Source: Candidatus Parachristensenella avicola
GTDB lineage: Bacteria; Bacillota; Clostridia; Christensenellales; UMGS416
Length of the DNA: 64,000 nucleotides
Reading direction: 5' to 3'
Assembly (NCBI GenBank): GCA_904420205.1
Contig: CAJFUN010000031.1
Coordinates: 1 to 64,000, forward strand
Below, in pieces: positions 35,359-43,584 of the stretch. The position numbers and the translations under genes were made by a program. The first letter of the stretch is position 1; every line of letters starts with the position of its first letter. Below the pieces are notes generated by a model that saw only the letters and a program-made list of their open reading frames with translations, was not told the DNA's origin and searched no databases.

Positions 35359-36492
35359 CTACTTTTCCAGCGTCATGGTGTCAAATAGCTGCCCCTGGTC
35401 GTTGACCGCTTGAAATTCCATATGGGTAGGCGTCATGCTGATATGCAGGTAATGGGGTGTGGCAGCGCTGCGGGCGGTGTGCCACGCCTTCTTATGGTCG
35501 AACCAGGAGGGTTTAGCGCCGGCCCCACCGGCCACGATATACCGCACGCCATGGTTAAAGTCCAGCTTATCCGCAGTAATGGGGTGGCTTCGCTCATAAA
35601 CGATGGCATGGGAGCAAATCACGAGATCCACGCCATAGCGCTCGAAGAGCCTGCATAACGGGCGAAGCGACGGCGCTTCCCACGTGCCGGAAAAGTAAGG
35701 CGGATAGTGCATAAACACCACCTTCCAAGCCGCCTGACTTGCGGCAAGATCTCGGGCCAAAAAATCATACTGCGCTTGTCCGGGCTTCAGCGGTTCGTTG
35801 GGTTCGATCACAAGGTCGCCGTCGGGCGTGGGGTTGTGGGTCGATAGCTTTGGCGTATCCAAGGCGACAAAATGTGCGCAGCCATAATCGAAGGCATAGT
35901 ATCCCTGCTCCGGCGTGGCCAGATACCGGCGCATGAGATCGCTGTCCTCCTCATGGTTGCCGGCGCAGTGATAAAAGGGCGTATGGCAAATCAGTTCGCG
36001 AAAAGGGGTGAAAAGATATTCATCCCAATCCCGCGCCCGACGGCCGTCCAGCACCATGTCTCCGGGGAAAAAGATGAAATCAGGCCGCTCGCCGGCTATG
36101 TTTTCCACCAGGCCCTGCCGCAGCCGGGGCGCGCTCTTTGCTCCCCCGGTTTCGCTGGTTACACAAAAGCTTACCGGCGACCCGGGCAGGGGCGCAGTAC
36201 GGAAATCGCTCTCAAAGAATGGCGTTTGGGGCCAGCGTTCATCGGGCAGCACGCGGTATACATAATCGGCGCCGCTTTCAAGGCCCGTCAGGGTCACGCG
36301 ATGTACGGTGCCGGGCTCTCCCGTAAAGACTTTGGCCTCGCCCTGAGGCCGGTAAACCGCCTCGCCGCAGTGGGGCCGTTGCGCGCGATATACCTCGACC
36401 ACTGAGCGGCAGGGCGTTTCGGTTTCCCACATCACCGTCATGGAATCCGGTAATGGCAACTGCAGATAAGGATCCTTGCAAAAATCGTTCAT
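35359..36492 (-). CDS. Purple-acid-phosphatase-like metallophosphoesterase with altered metal motifs
   Basis: A 377-residue protein with an N-terminal fibronectin-like domain (~1-100, PYLQLPLPDSMTVMWET) and a calcineurin-like domain. GDMVLDG, GNHEED and VVFMHYPPY are intact. The first metal motif reads SETGG where GDxG is normal, and the last reads SHAIVYERSHP where GHxHxYERS is usual, so two of the conserved ligands appear changed. No signal peptide, unlike most such enzymes. The start at 36492 follows AAGGAAGG. Either an active enzyme with a modified centre or one that has lost phosphatase activity. Confidence 0.78.
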   Translation of the reverse strand: MNDFCKDPYLQLPLPDSMTVMWETETPCRSVVEVYRAQRPHCGEAVYRPQGEAKVFTGEPGTVHRVTLTGLESGADYVYRVLPDERWPQTPFFESDFRTAPLPGSPVSFCVTSETGGAKSAPRLRQGLVENIAGERPDFIFFPGDMVLDGRRARDWDEYLFTPFRELICHTPFYHCAGNHEEDSDLMRRYLATPEQGYYAFDYGCAHFVALDTPKLSTHNPTPDGDLVIEPNEPLKPGQAQYDFLARDLAASQAAWKVVFMHYPPYFSGTWEAPSLRPLCRLFERYGVDLVICSHAIVYERSHPITADKLDFNHGVRYIVAGGAGAKPSWFDHKKAWHTARSAATPHYLHISMTPTHMEFQAVNDQGQLFDTMTLEK

Positions 36493-36523
36493 CTTATCCT
36501 TCCTTTTCACATACGGTCCCTGT

Positions 36524-37306
36524 TCAATCCCGCCGGCTTTCCTCCAGCGCGATCAGCTCCGCCATATTCTCAAAAACACGGTCATAGGCCTGCGGCCGCT
36601 CCATCGCCTCCCGATGGGAAACCGCGCCCGTCAGCATCAGGTAAGCCCGAAAGCCGCAAGCTCTGGCAAAGGCCATATCCGTATCCAGCCGATCGCCCAC
36701 CACCCGAATCTGCTCAGGTCGGCAACCAAAAAGCGCGGGATAGACCTTTTTCATCGCAGCGGACGGCTTCCCTGCCATGACCGGCTCTACGCCAGAGCAG
36801 GCAGCGATGGTTTCCACAATAAATCCCGTATGAGGCACCAGCCCCCGTTCGCTGGGGATTTGGTCGTCCGGGTTCGTGGCGATAAAGCGCGCGCCTTCCC
36901 GGATCTGGCAGCTGGCGTCCTGAATCTCTCCGGCAGTAATGGAGCGCGCAAAGGACACCAGCACGCAATCCGGCCGCTCTTTATCCAGAATAAACCCCTT
37001 TTGAGCTACAAGACCCTTCAGGTATTCATCCCCCAGCACGCTCACCCGCCGTATCGGCTCTCGCCCAGCCATATCCTGCAGGCAATCCACCGCCAGCATG
37101 GCCGCCGTCACCACCGTACCCGGCTGGGCCGGAATCCCCATCGCTTCCAGGCGGCGCTCGATATCCGCAGGGTGATTCTCCGGCGCGTTGGTTACAAAGC
37201 GGTAGGGAACCTGCCGCCGGTTAAGCAGGCCGATAAAATCCGCGGCATGGGGCAGCGGATTTCGGCCGCAATACACCGTACCGTCCAGGTCGATCAGATA
37301 AGGCAT
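36524..37306 (-). CDS. HAD-IIA family phosphatase (NagD/AraL-like)
   Basis: A 260-residue cytosolic phosphatase. The motif I DLDGTVYCG places the nucleophile Asp6 and Asp8 (MPYLIDLDGTVY). FVTNAPENHP is motif II, AGKPSAAM carries the Lys, and VGDRLDTDMAFARACGF is motif IV. AAGGAGG lies 10 nt before the ATG at 37306, which overlaps the preceding PHP gene by 13 nt. Likely dephosphorylates a sugar or polyol phosphate produced by its neighbours. Confidence 0.87.
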   Translation of the reverse strand: MPYLIDLDGTVYCGRNPLPHAADFIGLLNRRQVPYRFVTNAPENHPADIERRLEAMGIPAQPGTVVTAAMLAVDCLQDMAGREPIRRVSVLGDEYLKGLVAQKGFILDKERPDCVLVSFARSITAGEIQDASCQIREGARFIATNPDDQIPSERGLVPHTGFIVETIAACSGVEPVMAGKPSAAMKKVYPALFGCRPEQIRVVGDRLDTDMAFARACGFRAYLMLTGAVSHREAMERPQAYDRVFENMAELIALEESRRD

Positions 37307-38340
37307 GCGGTTGAATCCTCCTTCAAAGGATACGGATTGGTCCATGCCGACCGCCCTTGGCTGTCGACGATCTCAAAGCGTGCAAAAGGGCTGCCTTTGA
37401 GCTGCCTCAGGTCAAAGTAGGCCTCGGTCAGCAGGCCACCCCGGCCATAGGCCGCCAGGGGGCTGTGGCTGTCCAGCCCTTTGCAGAATATGCGGGCCGC
37501 TGGAGAGCAGCTTAGCCGCACCACGCCGCCCTCTTCCTCCAGGTCGTAAAGCGCCGGGCCGGTGGAGCAGTAATAACGCCCAGCGTCCAGTGCCTGGAAT
37601 ATGCTGTTGTAGGTGAGCTCCTCCGCATGGATCATGGTCCATCCCTGGAATCCGTCGAAGCATCCCGCCTCCAGTTCATCCACCCCGCCATGCACGTCGT
37701 CGGTAGCCAGGCATCCGATCATCCTGCCCGACTCCAGAATCTTCTGGTAAATCAGGCTGCTGTCGCCTTCCTGGGAAAGGTGGTCTGTGGTGCTATTATA
37801 GATTTCCATCGCCTGGTAGCCCGCCAGACCTAGGTATATGGCGGAATCGCCGCCGGACCAGGCCGGATGATTGAAATGCACCCGGTAACCCGCCTGGGAA
37901 AGGCCGGCGATCAGCCGATTCATCGCAGAGACATCCTCACGGGTATAGCTTTGCCCATAGACGGATAGCGGCGGCGTTTGACTGGGCTGCGGCACGGAAG
38001 CGATCACATTGAGATGGATATTGCCCGCCGGCCGCATCTCTCCCGCCGCGCACTGGCGTTCAAAGGTTATTTCAAATCCCGTCAAAGGCAAAAAGTCGGA
38101 AGTGGCCACCGACTGGATATGACGAATATAGGCATCGGGGCCGCCGCGGCGGGCAATTTCAATCAAGTGGTCGGTAAAGGCATAAACCGCGTAACCTTGA
38201 GCCCGATAGAGCTGCGCCGTCTGTTCCGGCGTTAAGCGTCCGTCGGAATACCGGGTGTGGCCGTGGAGATTCGCTTTGTAAAACCTTCCCCTTCGGGGAA
38301 AAGGCGAGCGCCGGCCGTCGTCCTGCGGGTCAAATAGCAT
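37294..38340 (-). CDS. PHP-domain CehA/McbA-type metallohydrolase (B)
   Basis: A 348-residue hydrolase, first in the four-gene operon. PHP motifs: YKANLHGHTRYSDG (~21-34), YAVYAFTDHL, LPLTGFEI, VHFNHPAW, IGCLATDDVHGG. The C-terminal beta domain ends GRSAWTNPYPL, parallel to protein A. A central segment (~110-150) is longer than in A. GAGGTG lies 8 nt before the start. The paralogous pair implies two related substrates or a two-step reaction. Confidence 0.8.
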   Translation of the reverse strand: MLFDPQDDGRRSPFPRRGRFYKANLHGHTRYSDGRLTPEQTAQLYRAQGYAVYAFTDHLIEIARRGGPDAYIRHIQSVATSDFLPLTGFEITFERQCAAGEMRPAGNIHLNVIASVPQPSQTPPLSVYGQSYTREDVSAMNRLIAGLSQAGYRVHFNHPAWSGGDSAIYLGLAGYQAMEIYNSTTDHLSQEGDSSLIYQKILESGRMIGCLATDDVHGGVDELEAGCFDGFQGWTMIHAEELTYNSIFQALDAGRYYCSTGPALYDLEEEGGVVRLSCSPAARIFCKGLDSHSPLAAYGRGGLLTEAYFDLRQLKGSPFARFEIVDSQGRSAWTNPYPLKEDSTACLI

Positions 38341-38441
38341 GGGATCAGCACCTCTTGTCCTATCGCGTTTGGTAACACGATACCATATTTACCGGACGGA
38401 TGAAACGATTTTACCATAATTTTTCATCGGCCCGGGCAGCC

Positions 38442-38474
38442 AAAAAAGAAAGCCGCCTGGCAAAAGCGGCTTTC
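38442..38474 (-). terminator. Intrinsic terminator (second of tandem pair)
   Basis: GAAAGCCGC / GCGGCTTTC stem with TTTTTT following on the minus strand. Backs up the terminator at 38533-38573. Confidence 0.8.
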
Positions 38475-38492
38475 AAAAAATGGAGGAGGTAC

Positions 38493-38573
38493 GCAGGGAA
38501 ATCGTCGGTTAGTTATAACTAATACTCTCGTCAAAAACCGAGCTGCCAAACGATTTCCCTGCAGCTCGGTTTT
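38493..38573. repeat. Interleaved inverted repeats (pseudoknot-capable) with central palindrome; contains terminator of chromate operon
   Basis: Two perfect 13-bp inverted repeats are interleaved. A: GCAGGGAAATCGT (38493-38505) with its complement at 38550-38562. B: AAAACCGAGCTGC (38534-38546) with its complement at 38561-38573. The A and B right arms share GC at 38561-38562. Between the left arms is the 14-bp palindrome TTAGTTATAACTAA (38509-38522). On the minus strand, B plus the following T5 is an intrinsic terminator for the chromate genes, and its loop is the exact complement of the distal A arm. An H-type pseudoknot or mutually exclusive hairpins are therefore possible. Confidence 0.75.
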
Positions 38574-38606
38574 ATTTTATCACATCGCATGCGCCCATGC
38601 AAGCGA

Positions 38607-39173
38607 TTACATTTTGAATACGATACCGGCGGCCGCGCCAGCTAGAATGAAAACTACAGGATGAAGCTTCTTCCACTTCATCATGGCGGCAAAAAGCACG
38701 ATAAAAAGCGCGATGGCCGGCAGGTTGAACAGGTCGAGCACCTGGCCGGAAGCCTCGAAGGCAGGAATGCGCAGCAGCGCCAATTTCATCACGCTGACGG
38801 CCGCGGCGGCAATCAGCCCTGTCACCGCCGGCCGCAGGCCTGAAAAGGCCGACTTTACCAAGGGATGCTCGTTGAACTTGGAAAGGAAACGGGCGATCAG
38901 CACGATCACGATGATGGATGGGGCCACCAGCGAACAGGTGGCCACAATGCTACCGAGCAGCCCAGCCGCCTGATAGCCGGCGTAGGTCGCCATATTAATG
39001 CCGATAGGGCCCGGCGTAGATTCGGAAATAGCGATCATATCCGCCAGCATTTGCTCGGTAAACCAGTCGTATTTCTGGCAGATATCGTTAAGGAAGGGCA
39101 ATGTCGCCAGGCCGCCGCCTACAGCGAACAGGCCTGTTTTGAAGAATTCATAGAACAGCTGCAGGAAAATCAT
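38607..39173 (-). CDS. Chromate transporter (CHR) half-protein, second
   Basis: A 188-residue membrane protein with one CHR domain: FFKTGLFAVGGGLATLPFLNDI, ISESTPGPIGINMATYAGY and later helices. Start 39173 follows GGGAGG; overlaps the first half-gene by 4 nt. Pairs of short CHR proteins form the functional antiporter-type transporter, exporting chromate or importing sulfate-like anions; specificity uncertain. Confidence 0.88.
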   Translation of the reverse strand: MIFLQLFYEFFKTGLFAVGGGLATLPFLNDICQKYDWFTEQMLADMIAISESTPGPIGINMATYAGYQAAGLLGSIVATCSLVAPSIIVIVLIARFLSKFNEHPLVKSAFSGLRPAVTGLIAAAAVSVMKLALLRIPAFEASGQVLDLFNLPAIALFIVLFAAMMKWKKLHPVVFILAGAAAGIVFKM

Positions 39174-39709
39174 GCCTTTTGCCTCCCTCTGCTTGCCAGA
39201 ATGCCGGTCAGCGCCGCGGCGACTACCACGATCACCGGCGATAGGTCGAAAAGCACCACTGCTAGGAAGGTTAGCGCCAGCAAAATCCAGCCCATGGCAT
39301 TTTTTACTGACGATTTCAGCAGCTTGATGACCGCCTGCAGGATCAGCCCGCATACAGCCACCCGGATCCCGCTGAAAGCATGCTGAACCATGGCAATATG
39401 AGCAAAATTACTCAGCACCGCCGAAATAAGGCTGATGATGACGAAAGAGGGAAATACGACGCCCAGCGTGGCAATGATCGCGCCCAATACCCCCCGGCGG
39501 TTATACCCGATAAAGGTGGCGGTGTTGACCGCAATGATGCCCGGCGTACATTGGCCGATGGCAAAGTAATCCAGAAGCTGGTCCTGTGTCGTCCAGTGAT
39601 GGCGCTCCACCACTTCCTTTTCCAGCATGGGCAGCATGGCGTATCCGCCGCCGAAGGTTAGCCCCCCGATGCGGCAGAAGGTCCAAAAAAGCGTCCAATA
39701 CTCCTTCAT
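39170..39709 (-). CDS. Chromate transporter (CHR) half-protein, first
   Basis: A 179-residue membrane protein with the CHR signature FCRIGGLTFGGGYAMLPMLEKEVVE and IGQCTPGIIAVNTATFIGY. First gene of the two-gene chr operon; AAGGAG 8 nt before the ATG. Its promoter must lie in 39710-39835, divergent from the structured RNA. Confidence 0.88.
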   Translation of the reverse strand: MKEYWTLFWTFCRIGGLTFGGGYAMLPMLEKEVVERHHWTTQDQLLDYFAIGQCTPGIIAVNTATFIGYNRRGVLGAIIATLGVVFPSFVIISLISAVLSNFAHIAMVQHAFSGIRVAVCGLILQAVIKLLKSSVKNAMGWILLALTFLAVVLFDLSPVIVVVAAALTGILASRGRQKA

Positions 39710-39835
39710 GGCATGCTCCTTAAAGTTTCTTTGCTAATTATATCAGCCCCAATGCGATGGATCAAATCCTTACGAATGCAAAAAACGCAAAGATCGTATT
39801 ATCATAATATTTCACAAAAATATCAAAAATACCTG

Positions 39836-39864
39836 TTGCATTCGTCAAATTCCCGGCATATAAT
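39836..39864 (+). promoter_or_regulatory. Strong promoter of the standalone RNA
   Basis: TTGCAT (39836-39841), 17-nt spacer, TATAAT (39859-39864), in an AT-rich context. Predicted start near 39871. Confidence 0.8.
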
Positions 39865-39870
39865 GAAATC

Positions 39871-40275
39871 ACAAAGGGAAGAGAAATCCTCCCCATCCTG
39901 AGAAAGGGGTGAGTCCAATGGGCCAGTAGCGGAATCTTGGGTGAAACCCGAGATGGATATTTTGAAGGGTGTTTATGTTCAACATGAAAAATCGTCATGG
40001 TATCCAGCTTCTGTTACTGTCGCTTGTTGCGGTACTCGGCAGCTAAGGTTGCGCATCAAGGAAGCCTCGGTAAAAGGTCGGTGGAGCTTGCGCGGAAGGG
40101 AAAAACCCGTGAAGCCCCCGGGGCAGCAGCCTGGTAAGCAGGCAGATCGTCACAGGCTGTGGACGGTGGCCGCAATCAGCCGCATCCATGGACCCACACA
40201 TTGGTTCAAAAGACCTTCACCCAAGGAAAACTATTTCATATAAAGGGCTCCCTGCAGCGAGCGGGGAGCCTTTTT
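39871..40275 (+). ncRNA. Candidate standalone structured RNA, about 0.4 kb, family not recognised
   Basis: Between a near-consensus promoter and an intrinsic terminator there is no credible protein: possible frames lack ribosome sites and normal composition. Visible helices: AUCUUGGG-UGAAA-CCCGAGAU (39934-39954), GGAUA/UAUCC (39956-39960 with 40001-40005), GCCUG-GUAAG-CAGGC (40129-40143), UGUGG/CCACA around 40158-40198 enclosing GUGGC/GCCGC, and UUGG/CCAA (about 40201 and 40222). The DNA ends at the convergent corA gene, so it is not a leader. Length and isolation recall raiA-, OLE- or 6S-type RNAs, but I could not match any consensus. Confidence 0.65.
40244..40275 (+). terminator. Intrinsic terminator of the standalone RNA
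   Basis: GGCTCCC / GGGAGCC stem, 11-nt loop, TTTTT. Confidence 0.85.
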
Positions 40276-40286
40276 CGTATTTGGGC

Positions 40287-41210
40287 TTAGAACCATTTTT
40301 TCTTCTTAAAAAGCACCACGGTGACCGCGCAGACCGCCAGGCTCAGAAGGATCACCATAGGATATCCCAGATCCCACCGGCTTTCCGGCATCTTTAGGTT
40401 CATCCCATACCAGCCGACAATCAATGTCAGCGGAGAAAAAACGGCTGTAACCACGGTAAAGATCCGCATCAGGTTGTTGAGGTTGATATCCACCTGGGAT
40501 TGGTACGCCTCCCGAACCTGAGAGACATAGTCCCGCAGGCTGTCGGCCGTATCCAGCAGGCGCTCTACACGGCGGGTCAGTATGCGGAACCGCTTAAGCT
40601 GGCGGCCGCTGATCAGGCCGTTCTCGTTCTCTTCCATGTCCTGGCATAGCCGAAGCAGCTGCACATAATACCGCTTTAAGGTCATCACCCGGTTTCGCAG
40701 GTCCACGATTTTGGCCAGGTAATCGGACTTAGCTCCCATCATCACCGACTCCTCCAGAAGCGCGAGCTCCTGCTCCATGGCTTCCAGGGAAAGGATATCT
40801 TGGCGCGTCAGCCGGTCAAAGAAGCGATAAAGCAGCCCCTCTAGCTCTTCCTCCGGCGCGTCAGCGGCATGATGCTGTTTGCGCATCGCCTCCAGCACCG
40901 GCAGGCGCTGGGCTACGATAACCATGAGCCGGGGCCGGTAAAGGATGCTGATACGGTGAAAACCTTGCCCCTGCCCAATGAGAGGCGGGATGGATATGGT
41001 CATAAAATCATATCCTTCATCGCTTTCAAACCGGGTGGCTCCGCCGCCCATGCAGTCCTGCGCCCGCTGGGGCGGCAGCCCAAAGGCCCGCCACACCCCT
41101 TCCACCGCCTCTGGCTCCACCATCAGCGCCAGCTTGAGTTCCGGTTCCCGCCTTAGGCGCATCGCCAGCGATTCCCCGTCTTTTTCCTGCACCCATTGGT
41201 AGATCAGCAT
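40287..41210 (-). CDS. CorA family divalent cation transporter
   Basis: A 307-residue magnesium/cobalt channel-type protein. It has a long N-terminal cytosolic alpha/beta domain, a coiled helix (~170-240) and two C-terminal membrane helices. The filter motif YGMN lies between them (VGWYGMNLKMPE), and the basic tail is FKKKKWF. GGAGG 6 nt before ATG 41210. Forms pentamers in known homologues. Lies downstream of the MarR-DegV pair but separated by a terminator. Confidence 0.93.
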   Translation of the reverse strand: MLIYQWVQEKDGESLAMRLRREPELKLALMVEPEAVEGVWRAFGLPPQRAQDCMGGGATRFESDEGYDFMTISIPPLIGQGQGFHRISILYRPRLMVIVAQRLPVLEAMRKQHHAADAPEEELEGLLYRFFDRLTRQDILSLEAMEQELALLEESVMMGAKSDYLAKIVDLRNRVMTLKRYYVQLLRLCQDMEENENGLISGRQLKRFRILTRRVERLLDTADSLRDYVSQVREAYQSQVDINLNNLMRIFTVVTAVFSPLTLIVGWYGMNLKMPESRWDLGYPMVILLSLAVCAVTVVLFKKKKWF

Positions 41211-41229
41211 CGTCAACCTCCCGCCACGC

Positions 41230-41252
41230 AAAAAGGCCCCCATGGGGCCTTT
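41230..41252 (-). terminator. Intrinsic terminator after DegV gene
   Basis: AAAGGCCCC / GGGGCCTTT with a 3-nt loop and T-run on the minus strand. Confidence 0.75.
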
Positions 41253-41297
41253 CGCCTTATTTTTATTGTATCGCCTGGATCCATTGGCGTAAAGGCG

Positions 41298-42137
41298 TTA
41301 CGGCTGCTTTTTCACATAAACTACGCCAGAGGCGCCGGGTCCTGCATGGGTCCCCACCACCGAACCGATCAGCTGCAGCGGGATTTCACCCGTATCCATT
41401 TCTGCGGAAACCAGCTCACGCAGGCTCTGGGCCCCCTCAGGCGCATTGGAATGGCCGAAAACCATCGGATAGGAAGGATCTACCCCTTCCCTGGCCATCC
41501 GCTGCACGATCGTTTGGTGCGCCTTCCGAATTCCCCGCGCCGCGCCGGAGGAAACTACCAAGCCATCTTTCATGGTGATAAGCGGTTTGATGTTCAATGC
41601 CGTAGCAACCTTACCCCCCATGGTGGAAAGCCTGCCACCCTTAACCAGATAGCTAATATCATCTACCACGGCGGAAAGCACAATCCTGGGCTTGATTCGT
41701 TCCAGTTCCATGTAAATCTCTGCAGCCGGACGGCCTTGGTCGCGCAGGGATGCGGCGATGCGCACCAGCGTGCCAAGCGCAAAGGTCACCAGCCGTGAGT
41801 CCACAAGATAGATTCCCGGCTGATCGGCGGCTGCCAGGCGGGCCGATTGGAAGGTGCCGGAAAGTTCGCTGGAAATAAAGATACCGACCACTTCATCGCC
41901 ATTAGCGGTCAGCCGATCAAACACGCGGCTGAATTCCATGGGCGTGATCTGGCTGGTATGGGGCAACACATCGCTTTGCGCCAGCTTTTCATAGAACTGC
42001 GCAGCGGTCAGTGTAACACCGTCAATGTATTCAGTCTCTCCAAAGATTACCCGCAAGGGGAGAACCTCTACCCCCAGCTGCGCTGCCTGCTCCAGCGATA
42101 GGTCGCTGGTCGAATCCGTAATAATTTTAACAGCCAT
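41298..42137 (-). CDS. DegV family fatty-acid-binding protein
   Basis: A 279-residue cytosolic protein presenting fatty acids to the FakA kinase in known systems. Signatures: KIITDSTSDLSLEQA, LPHTSQITPMEF, SSELSGTFQSA, GGRLSTMGGKVA. CAGGAGC precedes the ATG. Overlaps the upstream MarR gene by 11 nt, so the two are co-expressed; MarR control of lipid handling is plausible. Confidence 0.92.
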   Translation of the reverse strand: MAVKIITDSTSDLSLEQAAQLGVEVLPLRVIFGETEYIDGVTLTAAQFYEKLAQSDVLPHTSQITPMEFSRVFDRLTANGDEVVGIFISSELSGTFQSARLAAADQPGIYLVDSRLVTFALGTLVRIAASLRDQGRPAAEIYMELERIKPRIVLSAVVDDISYLVKGGRLSTMGGKVATALNIKPLITMKDGLVVSSGAARGIRKAHQTIVQRMAREGVDPSYPMVFGHSNAPEGAQSLRELVSAEMDTGEIPLQLIGSVVGTHAGPGASGVVYVKKQP

Positions 42138-42597
42138 GTTCTTGCTCCTGTTTCCCAGCCCGGCGCTGGAAGTATGCTTCAATGCTGCCGAGCATTTCAA
42201 GTAATCGTTCCAACTCCTCTTCAGATAGATGGCGGCTGATATCGTCTACCATGCCTTTATGGAAAGCTTGGTGGAGCCGGTCTGCCGCCAGCGCCTTGTC
42301 GGTGGGGAGCAAGCGCACAATCCGGCGATCCCGGGCATCCCTGCGCCGCCGCACATATCCCTTAAACTCCAGCCGGTTGACGCTGACGGTCAGCGTGCCC
42401 AGGGTGATCCCCAGCCGCTCGGCCAGCTCGCCCATGGTGCTCATGCCGCTAGCTGCGCATATCTGCTCGATGCAGTGGATCTCCCGCAGGGACAGATCCT
42501 TGGCCAGCGGTGCCAAGGCACGCTCTTCCTGCTGCAGCAGGCGGTTAAAAAGCCCTACCAGCTGCCGGTTAAGCCGCTCACGCTGATCCATATCCAT
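42127..42597 (-). CDS. MarR family transcriptional regulator
   Basis: A 156-residue winged-helix dimer-type regulator: LSLREIHCIEQI, MSTMGELAERLGITLGTLTVSVNRLEFKGYVRRRRDARDRRIVRLLPT. ATG 42597 is 4 nt from AAAGGA; a GTG at 42600 and an ATG at 42591 are in-frame alternatives. Heads an operon with degV. Confidence 0.9.
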   Translation of the reverse strand: MDMDQRERLNRQLVGLFNRLLQQEERALAPLAKDLSLREIHCIEQICAASGMSTMGELAERLGITLGTLTVSVNRLEFKGYVRRRRDARDRRIVRLLPTDKALAADRLHQAFHKGMVDDISRHLSEEELERLLEMLGSIEAYFQRRAGKQEQEHGC

Positions 42598-42730
42598 CAC
42601 ATCCTTTGAAAGTCAAAGTATTCAGATTATAGCGCGTATGCCGGGTGCTGTCAAGGTATAGCGGCTCAAACCTTTACAGGCTCGGCGCCCCATGATATGC
42701 TGGTAAAAAATCCAGAGGAGTGAAGCTTTT

Positions 42731-43198
42731 ATGATCTATCTGCTGTGCGGCAGGGTGGGCAGCGGGAAGAGCACCTTTGCCCGGCAGCGGCTGGCATGCC
42801 CCTGCTTGAGCTGCGACAAGCTTCTGCTGCGGCTTTTTCCACCCTATCTTGGAGAGAAGCATGGTGAGATCCAGGGGAAATGCATGGCCTATCTTATGGA
42901 TTTAGCTGTGGATCTGGGCAAAAACGGCGTGGATGTGGCCTTGGACTTTGGATTTTGGACCCGCCAAGGGCGGAAAGAGGCAAAGGAATTTTTTGTCCGA
43001 CGCGGCCTCGCTGCTTGCCTGTATTACTTCGACCTGCCCGAGCGCACGCGCCTCGAAAGGCTGCAGGCCCGCGACAAGGCCATTCGCGACGGCAAAGTAA
43101 AAGACAGCTACCGCATGGACGGCGGTATTCGGGAAATCCTGGACGCGCGTTTTGAGCCTCCGCTCCCCAGCGAGGTCGACGTTTGGATGATGAGTTAA
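42731..43198 (+). CDS. P-loop ATP-binding kinase-like protein
   Basis: A 155-residue protein of the AAA_33/zeta-toxin-like nucleotide kinase group. Walker A GRVGSGKST (~7-15), LSCDKLLL and VALDFGFWTRQGRKEA in the position of the Asp-containing walker/lid region, and DLPERTRLERLQAR. It resembles chloramphenicol phosphotransferase-like or predicted kinases. GAGGAG 10 nt upstream. Monocistronic; substrate unknown. Confidence 0.75.
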   Translation: MIYLLCGRVGSGKSTFARQRLACPCLSCDKLLLRLFPPYLGEKHGEIQGKCMAYLMDLAVDLGKNGVDVALDFGFWTRQGRKEAKEFFVRRGLAACLYYFDLPERTRLERLQARDKAIRDGKVKDSYRMDGGIREILDARFEPPLPSEVDVWMMS

Positions 43199-43207
43199 GG
43201 AAAAGAG

Positions 43208-43538
43208 CCATGAAGCTTCACGGTCGGATTGCGGGCGATAAGCATGGTTTTCTCCTACTGGTGGAGCATCTTATTACACGAATCGGGCGGAATATCCGCT
43301 CTACCCGGATCGAGTTGATCCCTTCCCACCGGCTGCGTAAAAGCGGCATACGGCTGCTGTTTGGGCGCACCATGGGCAGATCCTGGTCAGCATGCGGCCC
43401 TGTCGGATCCCAAAAGTCCGGGCTTTCTTCCGTAGACGGATCCGGACGCGTCCGGCAGCGGCGGGCTTCTGCGATCTGTCATCAAGGCCGCGCCTGCCTT
43501 TTCCTGCGGCCGAGTTGGAAATGAAAATATCATAAACA
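43208..43538. other. Non-coding stretch, nothing recognised
   Basis: About 330 bp downstream of the kinase-like gene. A + strand frame overlapping the kinase end (43183-43524) has no ribosome site and protein-atypical composition. No hairpins or motifs beyond the terminator that follows. Confidence 0.4.
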
Positions 43539-43540
43539 AG

Positions 43541-43568
43541 AAAAAAGTCAGGTGAACCTGACTTTTTT
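43541..43568. terminator. Bidirectional intrinsic terminator
   Basis: AAAAAAGTCAGG / CCTGACTTTTTT with a TGAA loop; serves both convergent transcripts. Confidence 0.9.
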
Positions 43569-43584
43569 CCATCCTGAGCCTGCT

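Noticed and set aside
39900..40075. Partial resemblance of the standalone RNA to the c-di-AMP (ydaO) riboswitch (a CAGCTAA core) and to M-box leaders (GGTGAG)
   Set aside because: Other invariant ydaO and M-box elements are missing and there is no downstream gene to control.
43183..43524. 113-codon + strand frame after the kinase-like gene
   Set aside because: Overlaps the kinase end, has no ribosome site, and its Arg/Ser/Gly-rich composition fits no domain.
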